A DNA stretch of 64,000 bases, from positions 558,001-622,000 of the forward strand of contig JAAVVG010000012.1 of the NCBI GenBank assembly GCA_012976225.1. Direction: 5' to 3'. The stretch's first letter is position 1, and every line of letters begins with the position of its first letter. The notes beneath the pieces were generated by a model that ran no database searches, was not told the DNA's origin, and worked only from the letters and a program-made list of their open reading frames with translations. The position numbers were made by a program, and so were the translations under genes. This document shows, one piece after another, positions 45,178-57,686 of this stretch. Source of the stretch: Golubevia sp. BC0850 (taxonomy: Eukaryota; Basidiomycota; Exobasidiomycetes; Golubeviales; Golubeviaceae).

Positions 45178-46196
45178 ATGTCACTCTACACGCCGGCCTC
45201 AAAGTCAAAGAGAAGAATCGGAGCTGGATCAGGAACAGTTGGAACAAGCAATGGTGCTACAAGTAATGGTGGAAATAGAGGTCAACCTTCCTCAAATGAC
45301 ATCTCAGAAGAACAGAAACACGAGATCAGAGAAGCATTTGATCTATTCGACACAGACAAAGATGGAGCTATTGATTATCATGAACTCAAAGTAGCTATGA
45401 GAGCACTTGGATTCGATCTCAAAAAGGCAGAAGTGCTGAAATTGTTGAGGGAGAATGACAGGAAAGGAGAGGGAGTGATGGAATGGGAGGATTTTGGTAG
45501 AATCAGTGAGTTATGGAATCAAAGGAGGATCTTGATCGAGAATGACGCGAGGGAAGCTGGGAGGCAAGGCAAGGTAGAGAACTGGAAGGAAGATGGCCTT
45601 TCTCATTGCCAATCTGTCGATTCGACTTGATTAGAGCTGAAAATCATATTCGAATCATAGCTAGAAATCACTTCTCACCATTGCATCTCTTGAGTTGTGA
45701 CTGACTCTCTCCCTCTCGACCTCCTCTTCCAACAGTGGCAGAACGTCTGGCAGCACGGGATCCACTCGATGAGATCCGACGAGCATTTGCTCTATTCGAT
45801 GATGATGGAACAGGAAGGATCTCTCTTAAGAATCTAAAGAGGGTGGCTAAGGAACTGGGCGAAGGATTGGACGAAGATGAACTGTGAGTTACTTTCCTCC
45901 AAAGTTGCTTGACTCATCCATAGGCTTTCGTCCTGCTTCAGTTGAATCTAGCAGATCTTGGAGCTCTTGAGCACCGTCCTCGCACCGTTGAGAGGGAAGT
46001 TGATGCTGATCTCATTCGTCCTTTCCACAATCTCTCTCGCTCTCCATCTCTCCCCCCTCTCTCTCCATCCTCTCCAATTCTTCACGCTCAAATTAACGCG
46101 TCTTTCAGTCAAGCCATGATAGATGAATTCGATTTAGATCAAGACGGAGAGATTAATGAGCAGGAATTTGTTCAGATCATGATGGACGATGCGTGA
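45178..46196 (+). CDS. CDC31: centrin Cdc31
   Basis: Centrin is a four-EF-hand calcium protein of the spindle pole body half-bridge, also found in nuclear pore/mRNA export and repair complexes. Exons 45178-45505, 45736-45883 and 46109-46196 give 187 codons plus stop. A Ser/Gly-rich N-terminal tail precedes the EF-hands: [20 protein letters not shown] (site 1, complete), a degenerate second hand ([15 protein letters not shown]), [19 protein letters not shown] (third) and [20 protein letters not shown] (site 4, complete). The centrin signature REAFDLFD and the C-terminal MMDDA are typical. The length is slightly above the usual 165-172 because of the tail. It shares a promoter region with the large F-box gene. 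Confidence 0.96.
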
Positions 46197-46905
46197 TCTT
46201 CCCTCACAGCCCGTTCCCGAGTTTTCTTCCACGATACCCTCAACCTTTACTCGAATGAAGGCGTGCAGGTCGGTTTGGTTTTACTCTATCTTCCCATCTT
46301 ATGACCTTCTCTTCTTCGCGATCTCCCATAGTCAAGAATCTCTCTTCAGGTTCCCTCAATGCCTTCTGTATCTCGCTCCTCTCCTTCATATTGACCGTCA
46401 AATATTCAGCTGTTCCAGTCTCCCCTTTCTCTGTCACTTTCACAATGTTCTCACTTGTATCCAACGTTTGCTTTCTTCTGTTTGTTTCTTGCCTAGGTGG
46501 TCTTGTCACTTTAGATTGAAGAGACACATGAGAAGGAGCTAACGGGCTGAGCTCCTCACTCAGATCAATCTCCTGCTTTCTCAACAATCTCCTCCTTCCT
46601 AAAATTCAAGATACAAAATGGTAAGTCACGATAAGCAAGAGGTCATGCAAGCATCAACGTAATTTCGACCAAGTCAGCGATTTCCGAAAAGGGTCAGACG
46701 AAACCAAGCTGGCTTGCAGTCCAGCTCTCTAGACCTTACCTCATTCTTCCTTCAATATCATCCAAACTGCATTGGATAAGGTTGAATAAGAAAGATCTTA
46801 TCTATTCTGTTCCACTCACTCTCTTCCTACTCTTCTTCTTCTACCTTTGACTCTCAACTTGACTTGGAACGGGAACCCCTCTCTCTAAACAACACCCTCT
46901 GGATC
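46197..46905. promoter_or_regulatory. CDC31 3' flank and kinase promoter/leader
   Basis: This 709-bp gap contains an ATG immediately followed by a perfect donor (aaatggtaagt, near 46618). It could mark an intron in the 5' leader of the kinase gene or an alternative first exon holding only the start codon. Frames here are short and biased. No gene is supported. Confidence 0.4.
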
Positions 46906-49900
46906 ATGTATCACACTTCATCTTCCTCTACTTCTAATTTCTCTTATAAGAACGACGCACCACCTCAAGGTTCAGATCCAGATGAATACTACGTAAAGCA
47001 AGATAGGATTGGCAAAGGTTCTTTTGGGTAAGTTGGCATCTATGTCTATTCAACAAGCAAGCAGTAGCAGAGTCAATCCCTCTACTCCATCCATTACTCC
47101 CTATCTCTCCCTCTCTGACTGTTCTATTTCTCTTTCTATAATCCTATATTCACTCAATCCAATCCAACAGAGAGGTTTACAAAGGATTCTCCAAGATCTC
47201 TCGTCAACCAGTCGCAATCAAGATCATTGACCTAGAGAATGCAGAGGACGAGATTGACGACATTCAACAAGAGATCGCAATTCTCAGTCAGTTGGATAGT
47301 GAACATGTTACAAAGTGAGTCAAACTTATAAGGGCCAAGGCTGCCAGAATGAAAACGGGTCTGCGAGTTGGGTTGGTCCTTGCTCCTCTATCAGGGGGAG
47401 AGAGAGAGCTTCTAGTTCTGTCGAGTTCACAACCGACAGATCCTTTGCTCGTGTCTACGGTATGTTCAACAATACCTTAGGTTCGAACAGAGGCAGCTGC
47501 GGTCTGTGGTCAAACAAAGGAGGCTGTGGGAATTCCATAGCTTGGCGAGAAGGGGGAGGAAGAAGGAGAGGCAGTGTCATCTCATCTAAAAGACAAGGGA
47601 ATCATATCCAGAGGTCAGGGTTGTTTTAGTTCAGTCATCAGATTGTCTACAGCAAGATTTATATCTGGACACAAGAGTTTCTTTGAGTCTGGACTGATCT
47701 CTTGAATTGGGTGTTGATGTGAGGAGGTGTTGGTCTCTTTCCTAATCGGGTCTCCTCTGTCGCTTGGAATTCGTACTCCGCTTGCCTCAACCCACAAAAT
47801 GATATGATGCTTTTCACAAAGGTGAAAACGATTGAGAAGACAAGAAGAACTCTTGCTCCCTAAGATGGGCGCTCGAGCAAGGACGGAGGAGATAAGAGTG
47901 GAGACATCCGAAATATCCTTTCGGCACTGACCTTTTATTTTTAATCCCTACTCTATCTTCTTTCTCTCTCTCCAAACTCCCCTTTTTTCCGTGTTTCCTT
48001 CGTTTGCTATTTCCTTCTGGTTCTATCGCGGTCAGGTATCATGGATCTTGGCTGAAGGGAACGAATCTTTGGATTGTGATGGAGTATTGTTCTGGTGGAA
48101 GTTGTTCGGATTTGGTGAGTAATTAATAGGATCACTGCAATAAAGTGACGGGATCAGGTTGGAAAACGAAGATGTTTTGAGGACTAAGTCCTCCTCAGGC
48201 AGACAGCGGAGGAGAGGGAACGATGTGAGGGAGAGATGGAGATTGCTAGCTGGCAGAGGAGAGGACAGCTCAAGAGCTCGAATGCATGCCATCTCAAAGA
48301 CATGTGCTTCAGCTTAGAATGAGTTGGGCTGAAGAAGAGATTACTGACTGACTATTACAATTCTTGCCCCTGATCCAGATGAAGCCTGGGAGGTTCAGAG
48401 AAGACTACATCGCGATTGTCTTGAGGGAATTGCTGAAGGGATTGGAATACTTGCACGGGGAAGGAAAACTGCATAGAGATATCAAAGGTGAGTCACAAGT
48501 GTTGTTTCATTTTGATGGGAAGTGTTGGAAAGCATCGCCCAAGAGGTGACAAAGTTGGAGCTTGCGAGAGCCAGGTAAAAGACTAACTCGCCCTTCTTTC
48601 ATCCCAATTCCTCTCTTCTCAGCTGCCAATATTCTTCTATCGGCTTCTGGAGATGTCAAACTCGCCGATTTCGGAGTGTCTGGTCAATTGACGGCTACGA
48701 TGACGAAGAAGAACACTTTTGTAGGAACTCCTTACTGGATGTCACCGGAAGTGATCAAACAGAGTGGATACGACTTCAAAGCAGACATTTGGAGTCTAGG
48801 AATCACTGCTATCGAGATGGCGATGGGGGAACCTCCTTATGCAGATCTACATCCTATGAAGGTTCTCTTCTTGATTCCAAAGAACGCTCCACCTCAACTC
48901 GATGCCAGTTTCAGCAAAGGATTTAGAGATTTTGTCAGCTTTTGCTTACAGAGGGATCCAGCCAACGTGAGTATCAGATGACGAACTCCTCTGGCTTTCT
49001 TTGAAGTTGAAACACTCGACTGAGATGCCCGATTCTGAACACCTCTCGCCTCTTTTTTCCTCATCAACAGCGACCGAGCGCCAAGGAGCTTCTGAGGCAT
49101 CGGTTCATTCGTAGCGCTAAGAAGACATCTTATCTTACGGAGCTAATTGAACGTCTAGAGAGGTGGAGAGCCGAAGGAGGAGATCGACATGAAGTCGAAG
49201 AGAATGACAGGAGTGACGATAGCGACGTCGCTGGAGAGCCAGACTTGTGGGACTTCGGTACTGTCAGAGGTACAGTCAGGATTCCTGGTGGACCGAATCC
49301 ACCTGGACTAGGTCTTCCAGATTCAGGACCAGCTCCTTTGACAGGAAACGGAAGGTCTGCTCCTCTCATGGCACCCCAAGGAAGCAACGACAGGTTTGGA
49401 ACTGGAAGGTCGAATTCGAGCGCGGGATCTGGAGGAAGCTCTGCAACTGGAACTGTCAGGATGGCCCTTCAACCTCAAAGACCTGGAATTCCTCTAGGTC
49501 AATCTCCTCCAGCTCAACCCATTCACTCTTCAAGTAGCAACGTCGGAAGATCAAATCCCTCGGTTCACGACGTTGGAGGATCTACAGGTCCGGTATCAGC
49601 TAGAGATTACGCTGCTCCTCTTCAAAATCCTAGGTCTCATGTCAGAACTGGAAGTGAAATCGATGACTACGCCGACGAAAGGGAAGCTGACGAGCTGGCT
49701 GGAGGATACGATGCTGGACCTTCCTCCTTTGGAGGTCATTCTAGAGCTGTCAGTACTCCAGGTGGAGCTGCCAATCTACCACCGAGAAGAGGAAGCAGAG
49801 ACGATGATCCTGCACTATTATTGGAGACCGAAAGGAGGAGGTTGGAGAAGATGAAGATGGATCCGAGGTACGAGATGGAAACCCCTCCGATGAATCAACC

Positions 49901-50510
49901 GCATGCAAGAGCCGCTTCTTCTCCTGCTTCTAGACCTTCAAGTACTCACGATAATCACCTCTTCGCCCCTTCCAACAACCACTCAAGAGGTGGAAGCGAA
50001 GAGAGTATTGGAAGCATAGATTCTAGGACTGAAGAGGTGATGAGAAGAACCTCAGGGAACTACCAGCCTCAACAGCAAGAACCTCAAATTCAACATCAAC
50101 AGCAAGTTTCTCAAGGAGCTGCTATGGACGAAGTTTTCCTTCCAGTCTTCGAGCAACTATCGCTGGCGGTCTCGAATCGTCCAGACGCTCTACGTGCCAT
50201 CGCTTCTCTCAGGGCTTCGCTTCAAACAGCTGAAGCAGTCGTTCCTGGTCTGGCCAATGCCTTTGCCGGAGAAATCTTTGCCTACATGTCAGAGAATGAA
50301 GGAGCTGGAGAAGAAGAAGGATTTGGACATCCTGGCGGGAATGGAGTTGGTCATAATATGGGAGCTGGAAGCAGGCTTTATGATGAGGAAGCTGAAGAGG
50401 AGGAGGAGAGAAGAGAGAGAGAGGAGGAGATGGAAAGAAGGAAACTACACAATTTACAGCAACAACAACAACAGCATCAACCTCAGAGAAGGAATTATTC
50501 AAGAGGTTAA
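46906..50510 (+). CDS. germinal-centre-type Ste20 kinase (GCK-III; Nak1/Kic1/Sid1 relatives)
   Basis: GCK-III kinases act upstream of NDR kinases in RAM/MOR or septation signalling, controlling polarity and cytokinesis. Six exons (46906-47027, 47171-47314, 48036-48114, 48379-48487, 48623-48966, 49071-50510) give 745 codons plus stop. The kinase domain (about residues 25-280) is complete: IGKGSFGEVYKG, the lysine in [63 protein letters not shown], the Ste20/GCK activation segment [24 protein letters not shown] and [13 protein letters not shown]. The tail of about 450 residues is disordered, Pro/Ser/Gln rich, with a conserved-looking helix [20 protein letters not shown] and a Gln-rich end. One intron is 721 bp. 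Which of Nak1, Kic1 or Sid1 is the orthologue is not decided, so no symbol is given. Confidence 0.93.
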
Positions 50511-51463
50511 ACCCTAAATCGTCATCTATCTACTTTATCACCTTTATCCTTAAATCTCTCAAGAAACCTTCGACTTCGAACCAAATGCCTTTTCAAAGAG
50601 CTTCAGAAGACGACCGAGGTCTCTTAACACTCTCTTCCACAACATCAACTCATCCTCGCAATGCAAACCTACCCCACCCAACACAAGCTCTCTACTCTCT
50701 TTCTACTTTCCACTTCTTGAAAACACACTTTCACAACTTTGATTCCTTCCCTTCAAGATTGATCTCCCCCAAAAGCAAAACTCCAAGCTCCACAAAAATC
50801 AGTTTCTCTTGTCTCGCCCGTCCACATTCCACATTCTCCATTCTCAAAGTCCCAACACATTCATTTCCGATAAGAGTTCGATTCTTTTGCCTCTTCCCCC
50901 TCTCCCTCTCGCTCGAATATCTGATGTAGTAGTCGTAGTTCTCAGTCAAGCAGCTCTTTTCGTTCTTCACTCCCAAGAGCTCTGCTTGTCTTCCGAGCTC
51001 GCTACTTTTCGCTTCCAAATCGTACGGAACAAATGAAGAGAACAGAGAAACATTTCTGCTTCCGATTCACACGTGAACGAAAGAAGAGAAGAGAAGAGAA
51101 ATTATTAGTCAAAGCTGTGTCTAGAGAAAAAAGTAAACGAGGAAGAGGGATTCCCCAAATTTCCATGCCTGTTAAACTTTGTGAAATGCAATAAGACCTA
51201 AGAGCAGTTTATAGAAAGAAACAAGGAACAGTCAAAAAGGAAACAGAAACGGGAAATTGCAGACCAGCGGAAATTGAGAAGAGAGAAGGGAGACAAAGAG
51301 CAGAACAATTTCATCAAGAAGTTGAAGATAGAGGGAAATGGAGAAGAGGTCATTAACGAAGAAAGGAATTGAAATATATTGAGATTGTCCGTGTTGCAGA
51401 AAAGTGGAATTTGAGAAGTGAAAAGAGTGGGCAGAGAGGGTAAATAAAGCAAGATAAGGATCC
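50511..51463. other. convergent intergenic region between kinase and arrestin genes
   Basis: In this 953-bp stretch the plus strand is CT-rich at 50630-50900 and purine-rich beyond 51050. Frames of 75-114 codons follow this bias and carry no domain. It holds two 3' untranslated regions; nothing else was recognised. Confidence 0.5.
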
Positions 51464-54400
51464 TCAAGCACCGAACATCCCTCTTAACTCGTTGAGCTTG
51501 TTCTTGCCAATAGGTTTGGTAGTTCCTCTACCAGCAGAAGCCATCGACTGATCTTGATCTAAATTCCTCAATTTAGACTTCTCTGCTTCATCTATAGGTT
51601 TAGATAAGAAATCCACAGTTTGTCGTCGGCTATTTGAAGCAGATCTGAAGTTTGCAGCTGAGAATTCATGAATTGAAGATGAATTTGGAATATTCGAGTT
51701 CGACTTTGAAGAGGCTTTGGAGATAGAACGAGAAGGTGAAATCGATCTTGAAGCAGTTGAAGAATTTGAAGTAGATGGAGTCAATAGAGGTTTAGGCGAT
51801 AGATTTAAAGTGGAATTCTTGGAGATTGAGTTGTTGATAGAAGTAGAAGAGGATAGAGAAGCTGGAAGTTGATTTGGTTGAGAGACATATCGAGAAACAG
51901 GTTTGATTGTTGAGGCAACTGAGGCTGAAGATTGAGAGCTGCTAGTTGGAACCGAGAAGTTTCGTACAGCTGAAGGAGCTGATGAGCCATTAGCGTAAGA
52001 TCTTGAAATTGAAGAGCTAGCCGCTGGAATTGAGTTCTTTCTGACATTGGATGGAGAATCTGATGAATCGACCGATCGAACCTCCTCGGCTTGGTTTTTC
52101 TCCATCTCTTCCTTGTTCGAAAAGACTGGTTTCGGCATGGTAGTATTGATGAAATGAGGAGCAGAAACCGCTTTCAAAGCAGGAGTCTTATAAAGTTGTT
52201 GTTTCTTCTCCTCGACGAGTTTCTTCTGACTGAAATCAAGAGCTGGAGCTCCACCTTCTCCTGCAATCTTGCTATTACCACTTGATCTAGGTTTAGGCCT
52301 GACTGGTAAGATAGGTGTTGGACCTGCTGAAGGATTTGAAGAATCTCCATCTGCAATGTTAGCCCAAAGAGAAGCCACCGAAGCGACTCTTCCACCTCTT
52401 CCACCTCTTGCTGATCTAGCATCGTATTTGGCTGCAGAGTTAGAATCGGAAACCAACAAACCACCTTCTGAACCGGAAGGTTTGGTTTCAACGGCTTCGA
52501 GATTCGATGGCATGAAAGGTCCGGCTCCAGATCTTGTAGAACGAGCCTTGACAGCTCCACCACCAGAGGCGGCAGTTGAAGTAGAATTAGAAGAAGAGAG
52601 CGCTCTCATGACTCTTGAGGGGACTTTGATCTCTTCGTCGTCATCCTCCTCTTCCACTTCCAATTTCTTTTCCGGGGCCTTCTCTTCCGGAACAGTCGAA
52701 TTGGTCTTGTTTCCAGAAGAAGCTCGTTCGAAAGTTGAAGCTGTTGGAATGGCTTTGGAAGGAGTCCTGATGAGACCTGGATATCCCCCCTTCGAATTGA
52801 TAGAAGAAGGTCCGCTTGGAAGAGAGGTGTGCCTCTCTCTTCGAATCGCACTTGAAGAAGAGGAAGGTTCCCCACTTCCTGACAACTTCCTATTCATCGG
52901 ATGATCTTTCAATCCAGTTCCTAATCTCCTAGCTTTGCTTCCATCGGTAGAATCCACCAGAGCTCTCAGATCAGCGGAAAGAGTAGGAGGAATCTCATCG
53001 TCCTTCTCTTTGTATTTTCCTGAATTGTAAGAAGATCTTCGTAGGATGGCGTCAATTGAACGATCGTCATCTCTGTCTTTCCTCGAAGGACTGCTGTTGG
53101 AAATCTTGAAATTAGAGGCAGTGGCTGAATCTTCGACTGGGAATGGGAACGAAGATCCATTTGGAATGATAGTTGATGGACTTGGAGTCTTTGGACTGTT
53201 GATGAGATCAATGTTGGACTGAGGAACACTCATCGACGATCTCTGAACAGTATCTGGCTCGGCTTGAGAGGAGGAATCAGTCTCCTTGTTCTCGATACCG
53301 CCGCTTCCAGTAGTGAGCCAGCCTGCTACTCTTCCAACTGCTTGCTTATTGAGTTCGCGCTGTATAACGGAGCAAAAAGGAGCAAAGGATGAGTCCTGGT
53401 GTTTCCAATCCTGCTATCTCACTTTACTTCCCCTGTTCTCAAGACAAACTCACCTGCTCGTTCAAATCGACCTTCTTCCTTTGACCATCAGTACCACTAC
53501 TATTCTTAGAGACAGTAACATTTTCACGAATCACCGTTCTATCAGCAGCCAGAGTAGGAGTTCTACTATCATTCTTCCCCTTCAACTCTTCCATTTCAGA
53601 TTTTCTCTTTCTCTCAGATTCCTTCGCTTCTCTTTCTCTTCTAATCATCATTTCTTCAGCTTCTTTCTTAGCTCTGACCTCTCTTTCAGCAGCAGCTATT
53701 GCAGCTTTCTTTAGAGCAGAAGTTCCATCAGAAGTTGGTGCACTATCATGTCTTTGACGAGTAGTAGAGGACTTTCCAACATTAGCCATGACTAAAGTTT
53801 GAGTAGATTCAACTTTTTCTACCATTCTTGGGCTTGAAGAAGAAGGTGAAGGAGAAGATAATCTGTTTTCTAAAGCTCCTAATCCAATTCCTCCTCCTAG
53901 AGATTCAGTTCTGATTCTGGACGGTTTGTTCAAATCGATTGGATTGGAATTTGAGGGTGAGATAGCATTGATCTTTGAAGAAGGTTGAGCGTTACCGAAC
54001 GAAACGGATCTATTTCCATTGTTAGCCTCCCTTTTCTGGAGAAGAGTAGCAGAAGAATCTGGGAATTGAACATTCTTAGCATTTCTCTCATCTGAAGGTT
54101 TAGCAATTGAAGATTTAAGATTGTTCAATGTTTGATTGTTGATATTACCTTTTGATTCTTCTTTGACAGCGATAGCACTAGGATTAGCTTTAGCAAAAAT
54201 ATCACTAGCTCTAGGTCGGTTATTAGCATTAGCTTGAACTTGATCCAAAGCACTACCTCCATTCCCATTTCCATTTGCTTTAACACTAGGAACTGGAGGT
54301 TTAGGTAAACTTTTCTCATAATCTTCCTGTTCTTTTCTCTTCCTACTTTCTTCGTCTTTTCTCCTCTTTTCTTCGAACAATCGATTCTTCTCAATCTCTT

Positions 54401-57262
54401 CCTCTTCATCATCATCAGGTTTCATACCCATAGATCTCATCATTTCCCTTTCTCTCTGTTTCTTTTCCTCGGGAGTTTCATCTTCACTTCCACCTCCAAC
54501 CATTTTCTCGAAAGCAGCCACGTCATGTCTTGTAACCGAAGCTCCATTAGCAGCTAACAATCCTCTCATAGATCTCATAGTACCAGCTTGAGATTCCGAA
54601 TCTTCTTCGATGGTTGAAAGCCCCAATGGAATCGGAGGTGCAAATTGAGAAGGTGACATTGGATAAGACGGAGATTCAGGTTGAGATTGTTGAGGGGCTT
54701 GTTGATGAGGTGGAATTGAAGATTGAACTTGTAGAGGAGGGTGCTGTTGTCGAATCTGCTGTTGAGGAGGTTGCCTAGGTTGAGGAGAAGGTTGCTGACG
54801 AGATCTTTCGATTTGTTGAGGTTGAGTAATGATTTGAGGTTCAGGCATATGAGCTAATCTACTTCTCTGTTGTTGCTGCTGGTTTTCCTCTTCATACATC
54901 TGCTGCTGTTGCTGATGATTCAAGCCCAGATTAGGAGCCATGAATGGGGAAGAAAAAGCGCCAGCGAACATTCCTTGTTGTTGAGGACCTGGAGAAGCAG
55001 AGACAGATCTCTGAGGAGGAACTGGCGAAGCGGTCCAATTATGATTAGAAGGTTGAGGCATCTGTTGGGATGAATGATTGAATTGTTGTTGCATCAAATT
55101 AGGAGCAGCACTTGCACTTCTATTCATTCCCATCCCCATTTCCATATTGGAATTCAATCCCATAGCAGATCCAGGTCTTTGAGGTGGAGGAAGTCCCATT
55201 CCCAAATTCTGTTGATTTTGAATTTGTTGAGGATCGAAAGGTTGAATACCTAATTGAGAAGGAGAAGGTAAAGAAGCTAAGAAAGTAGAAGGAGTCCAAC
55301 CCATTGGAGCTTGAGAAGAACCACCTCCACTCATCCCCATTGCAGAATTCGATCTTTGAGGTGGAGGAACGTTAAATCCTTGAGGTTGTTGATGTTGATT
55401 GGGAGCAGGAGACCAACCTCTATCTAAACCATACTGTTCAATTTGAGCCATTCCACCTCCTAACATCTGATTCGGTGAAAAATCTCTGTGATTTCCTTGA
55501 GCTGAAGCTGCTCTTTGAAGAATTCCACCTTGAGGTTGTTGATGATGATGATGATTTCTCAAATGACGATGAGGATGATTAGGATGATTAGGATGTAAAG
55601 CTTCTAGATTCCCATCAGCAGGCATTTGAGTACTAGCAGTATGAGCAACGTGAAAAGGTATCTCAACAGTTAAATCCTTTGCGAAATTCCCTAAATGTAA
55701 ACTAACCAAAGCTACGATTCCAATCTCGAACAATCTAGTCTTTCTTATAGTTCTAACGTCTTTAGGAATTTCAACATTCAAATTAGTTACGATTTCTTCA
55801 TTTGGTCCAAATTCAAAACCTGGACCCTTGAATTGTTGAGTTGAAACGATTTCAGTAACTATAGGTTCTAAAGATTGTCTAGTAGCAGGAGCTCCATTTC
55901 CAGCACTTGAAACTGGAAAAATCAATCTCCTAGCTAAAGAAACTTTCATTCCAGAAACTTCTCTTTTAGTATTATTCTTAATACCACATCTCATTAAAAT
56001 CTCACCACCAGAGAAGAACAGATTATTAGAAATCCCAGCTTCTAGCCAAATCTGACCATTTCCACCCATAAACAATCTAGTATCACCAACTACTTCTATA
56101 GGTTGATTGTATTTCTCATCAAATTCATCTTGCCATTTCTCAACTACGAAGGCTTCTTTTCGATTCGTCACCAAGGTCTTTTGATCCGACCACCAAGTTT
56201 GACAGGTCGCTTTGAGAGAATATCGTAAGGATGCATTTCCGGAAAACTGAACTGACGACGGGGCTGAAGGAGGTAATTTGAAGGAAAAGGGAAAGGTTGT
56301 ACGACCTTTTCTGGCAGTCCAGTATCCTTGAGATGGAGCTGATGGTAGGACTGCATTGGAAGGTGGGAGTTGAGGACCTTGGAATAGAGTTCGGTTGTAC
56401 AGGAAGAGTTGGGTGGCGGAGTGATCTCGAGAGGTGAGCTCTGTTGGAGGTTGGAGGTTGGAGAGTTGGAGGGAGGGTTTCAGGTCAGTTCAGTCCGAGA
56501 AAAGTGATGAGATCAAATCCCAATCATCATATAAAAATCGAGATCGGCCTTCGAGGGAAAGAGAGACGAAAGGGACATGCTGCTCGAAGGATGTTGGGGG
56601 AGAGCTCAGGGGTAGCACCTTCCATCGAGACCTAAAGGTGCAAGCCACTCTCTCCTTCTCATCCATGTGACAGTCACTCAAATCACTCGACCAGTATCCT
56701 CTTGAATTGTCATACTTGACGAAAGAGCTGCTCCTTTTCTCTCTTCCCCAACGCAGCAACCAGCACCCTGAGACCAATCAAAAGAAAAAGCGGACCCACC
56801 TTCCACCCCTTCCAATTCGACAGCGATTTCTCCCAATCTCAATCTCTGACTTGTAGCGCTAGTGATCTCCAATCTACCATCTATCTGACCACCAGCTTCG
56901 AAAACGGTTGAACTCAAGATGACTTCCAATTTGAGCTTTGGATGTTTTGAAACTGAATTCATTGGTAATTGCCTTGTATCCCTTTCTGAAGATGGTTCCA
57001 AATCTTGATATCCACCATGATTATGATTAGGTAATGAAATGTTTCTATTAGAAGGTGACGCTATCAAATGTCTTGATAGATCGTAATGATCGATTTCTGA
57101 AGGAGGTGGTGGTAATCCACCTTGTTGCTGATCCCAAGAAAGTGATCTCCTTCTTGAAAGTGACGGTGCCTGTTGATGTTGATGATGAGTTTGTGATGGT
57201 TGATGATTGTATTGTGGATGTTGAGATGCTGCTGAGTTAGGCCTCATAGGTGGAGCGAACAT
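51464..57262 (-). CDS. giant arrestin-like protein (1781 residues)
   Basis: Alpha-arrestins guide Rsp5/NEDD4 ubiquitin ligases to membrane proteins and act in endocytosis or pH signalling. Three exons (57262-56800, 56440-53454, 53359-51464) sum to 1781 codons plus stop. The arrestin N-domain is in KLKLEVILSSTVFEAGGQID, GRLEITSATSQRLRLGEIAV and TRKGR-like text after the first intron (TARKGRTTFPFSFKLPPSAP, LRYSLKATCQTWW). The C-domain is in GGEILMRCGIKNNTKREVSG and IPKDVRTIRKTRLFEIGIVA. About 1200 residues follow that are disordered: Gln/Pro/Asn-rich stretches, a long charged helix (EKKQREREMMRSMGMKPDDD; EKRRKDEESRKRKEQEDYEK), a second one (AAIAAAEREVRAKKEAEEMM) and Ser-rich text to GMFGA. The start at 57260-57262 is the first ATG; codons before it are not ATG. 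I saw no clear PPxY motif in the parts read, so the usual ligase-docking route is unproven. Rim8, Art and Rod families are normally half this size. Confidence 0.8.
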
Positions 57263-57686
57263 GATCCCAAGAGTGGTGTTGTTCAGGGGCAACCCAAGTT
57301 GAGAGAGAGAAGTGCAGGAAGAGAGAAGCTAGTAGAAGCGAAAAGAGTCTATGCTAGATTGGATTGAATTGAATTCCAAGCTATTTGAATGAATTGAGTT
57401 TCGTTAAATCGTTAAAAGTAGTGAATTGTGTCGTGGTGATAGTCAGATGGAATGAGAAGCAGCTTGATTTCAAACATTGGCTTCGGAATCACATCCGAAA
57501 TCGATCGGCACAGGCCCCTAAACACACAACTGGCAATTGAATTCTCAAATTTCAAAAAGGTGGTCTCGGAAATTCTCACTTCTGATAACTTTAGTCACAA
57601 GCTGGTTGAGACGAATGCGAAGCAGAGCTCACCCTCAGTCTTCTTGACTCTCTTCCCATTGTCCTCCCACACCGTTCACTACTCCA
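57263..57686. promoter_or_regulatory. divergent promoter region, arrestin / S1-P1 nuclease
   Basis: These 424 bp lie between divergent starts. The segment near the nuclease start is C/T rich. No site was identified. Confidence 0.5.

Noticed and set aside
47615-47797. Possible nested minus-strand gene in the long kinase intron
   Set aside because: The 60-codon frame has no signal, domain or splice partners.
52269-52904. Plus-strand 211-codon frame inside the arrestin gene
   Set aside because: Antisense shadow of Ser/Pro/Glu-rich coding sequence; no splice or start context.
54870-55073. Plus-strand leucine-rich frame
   Set aside because: Antisense of the Gln-rich part of the arrestin tail.
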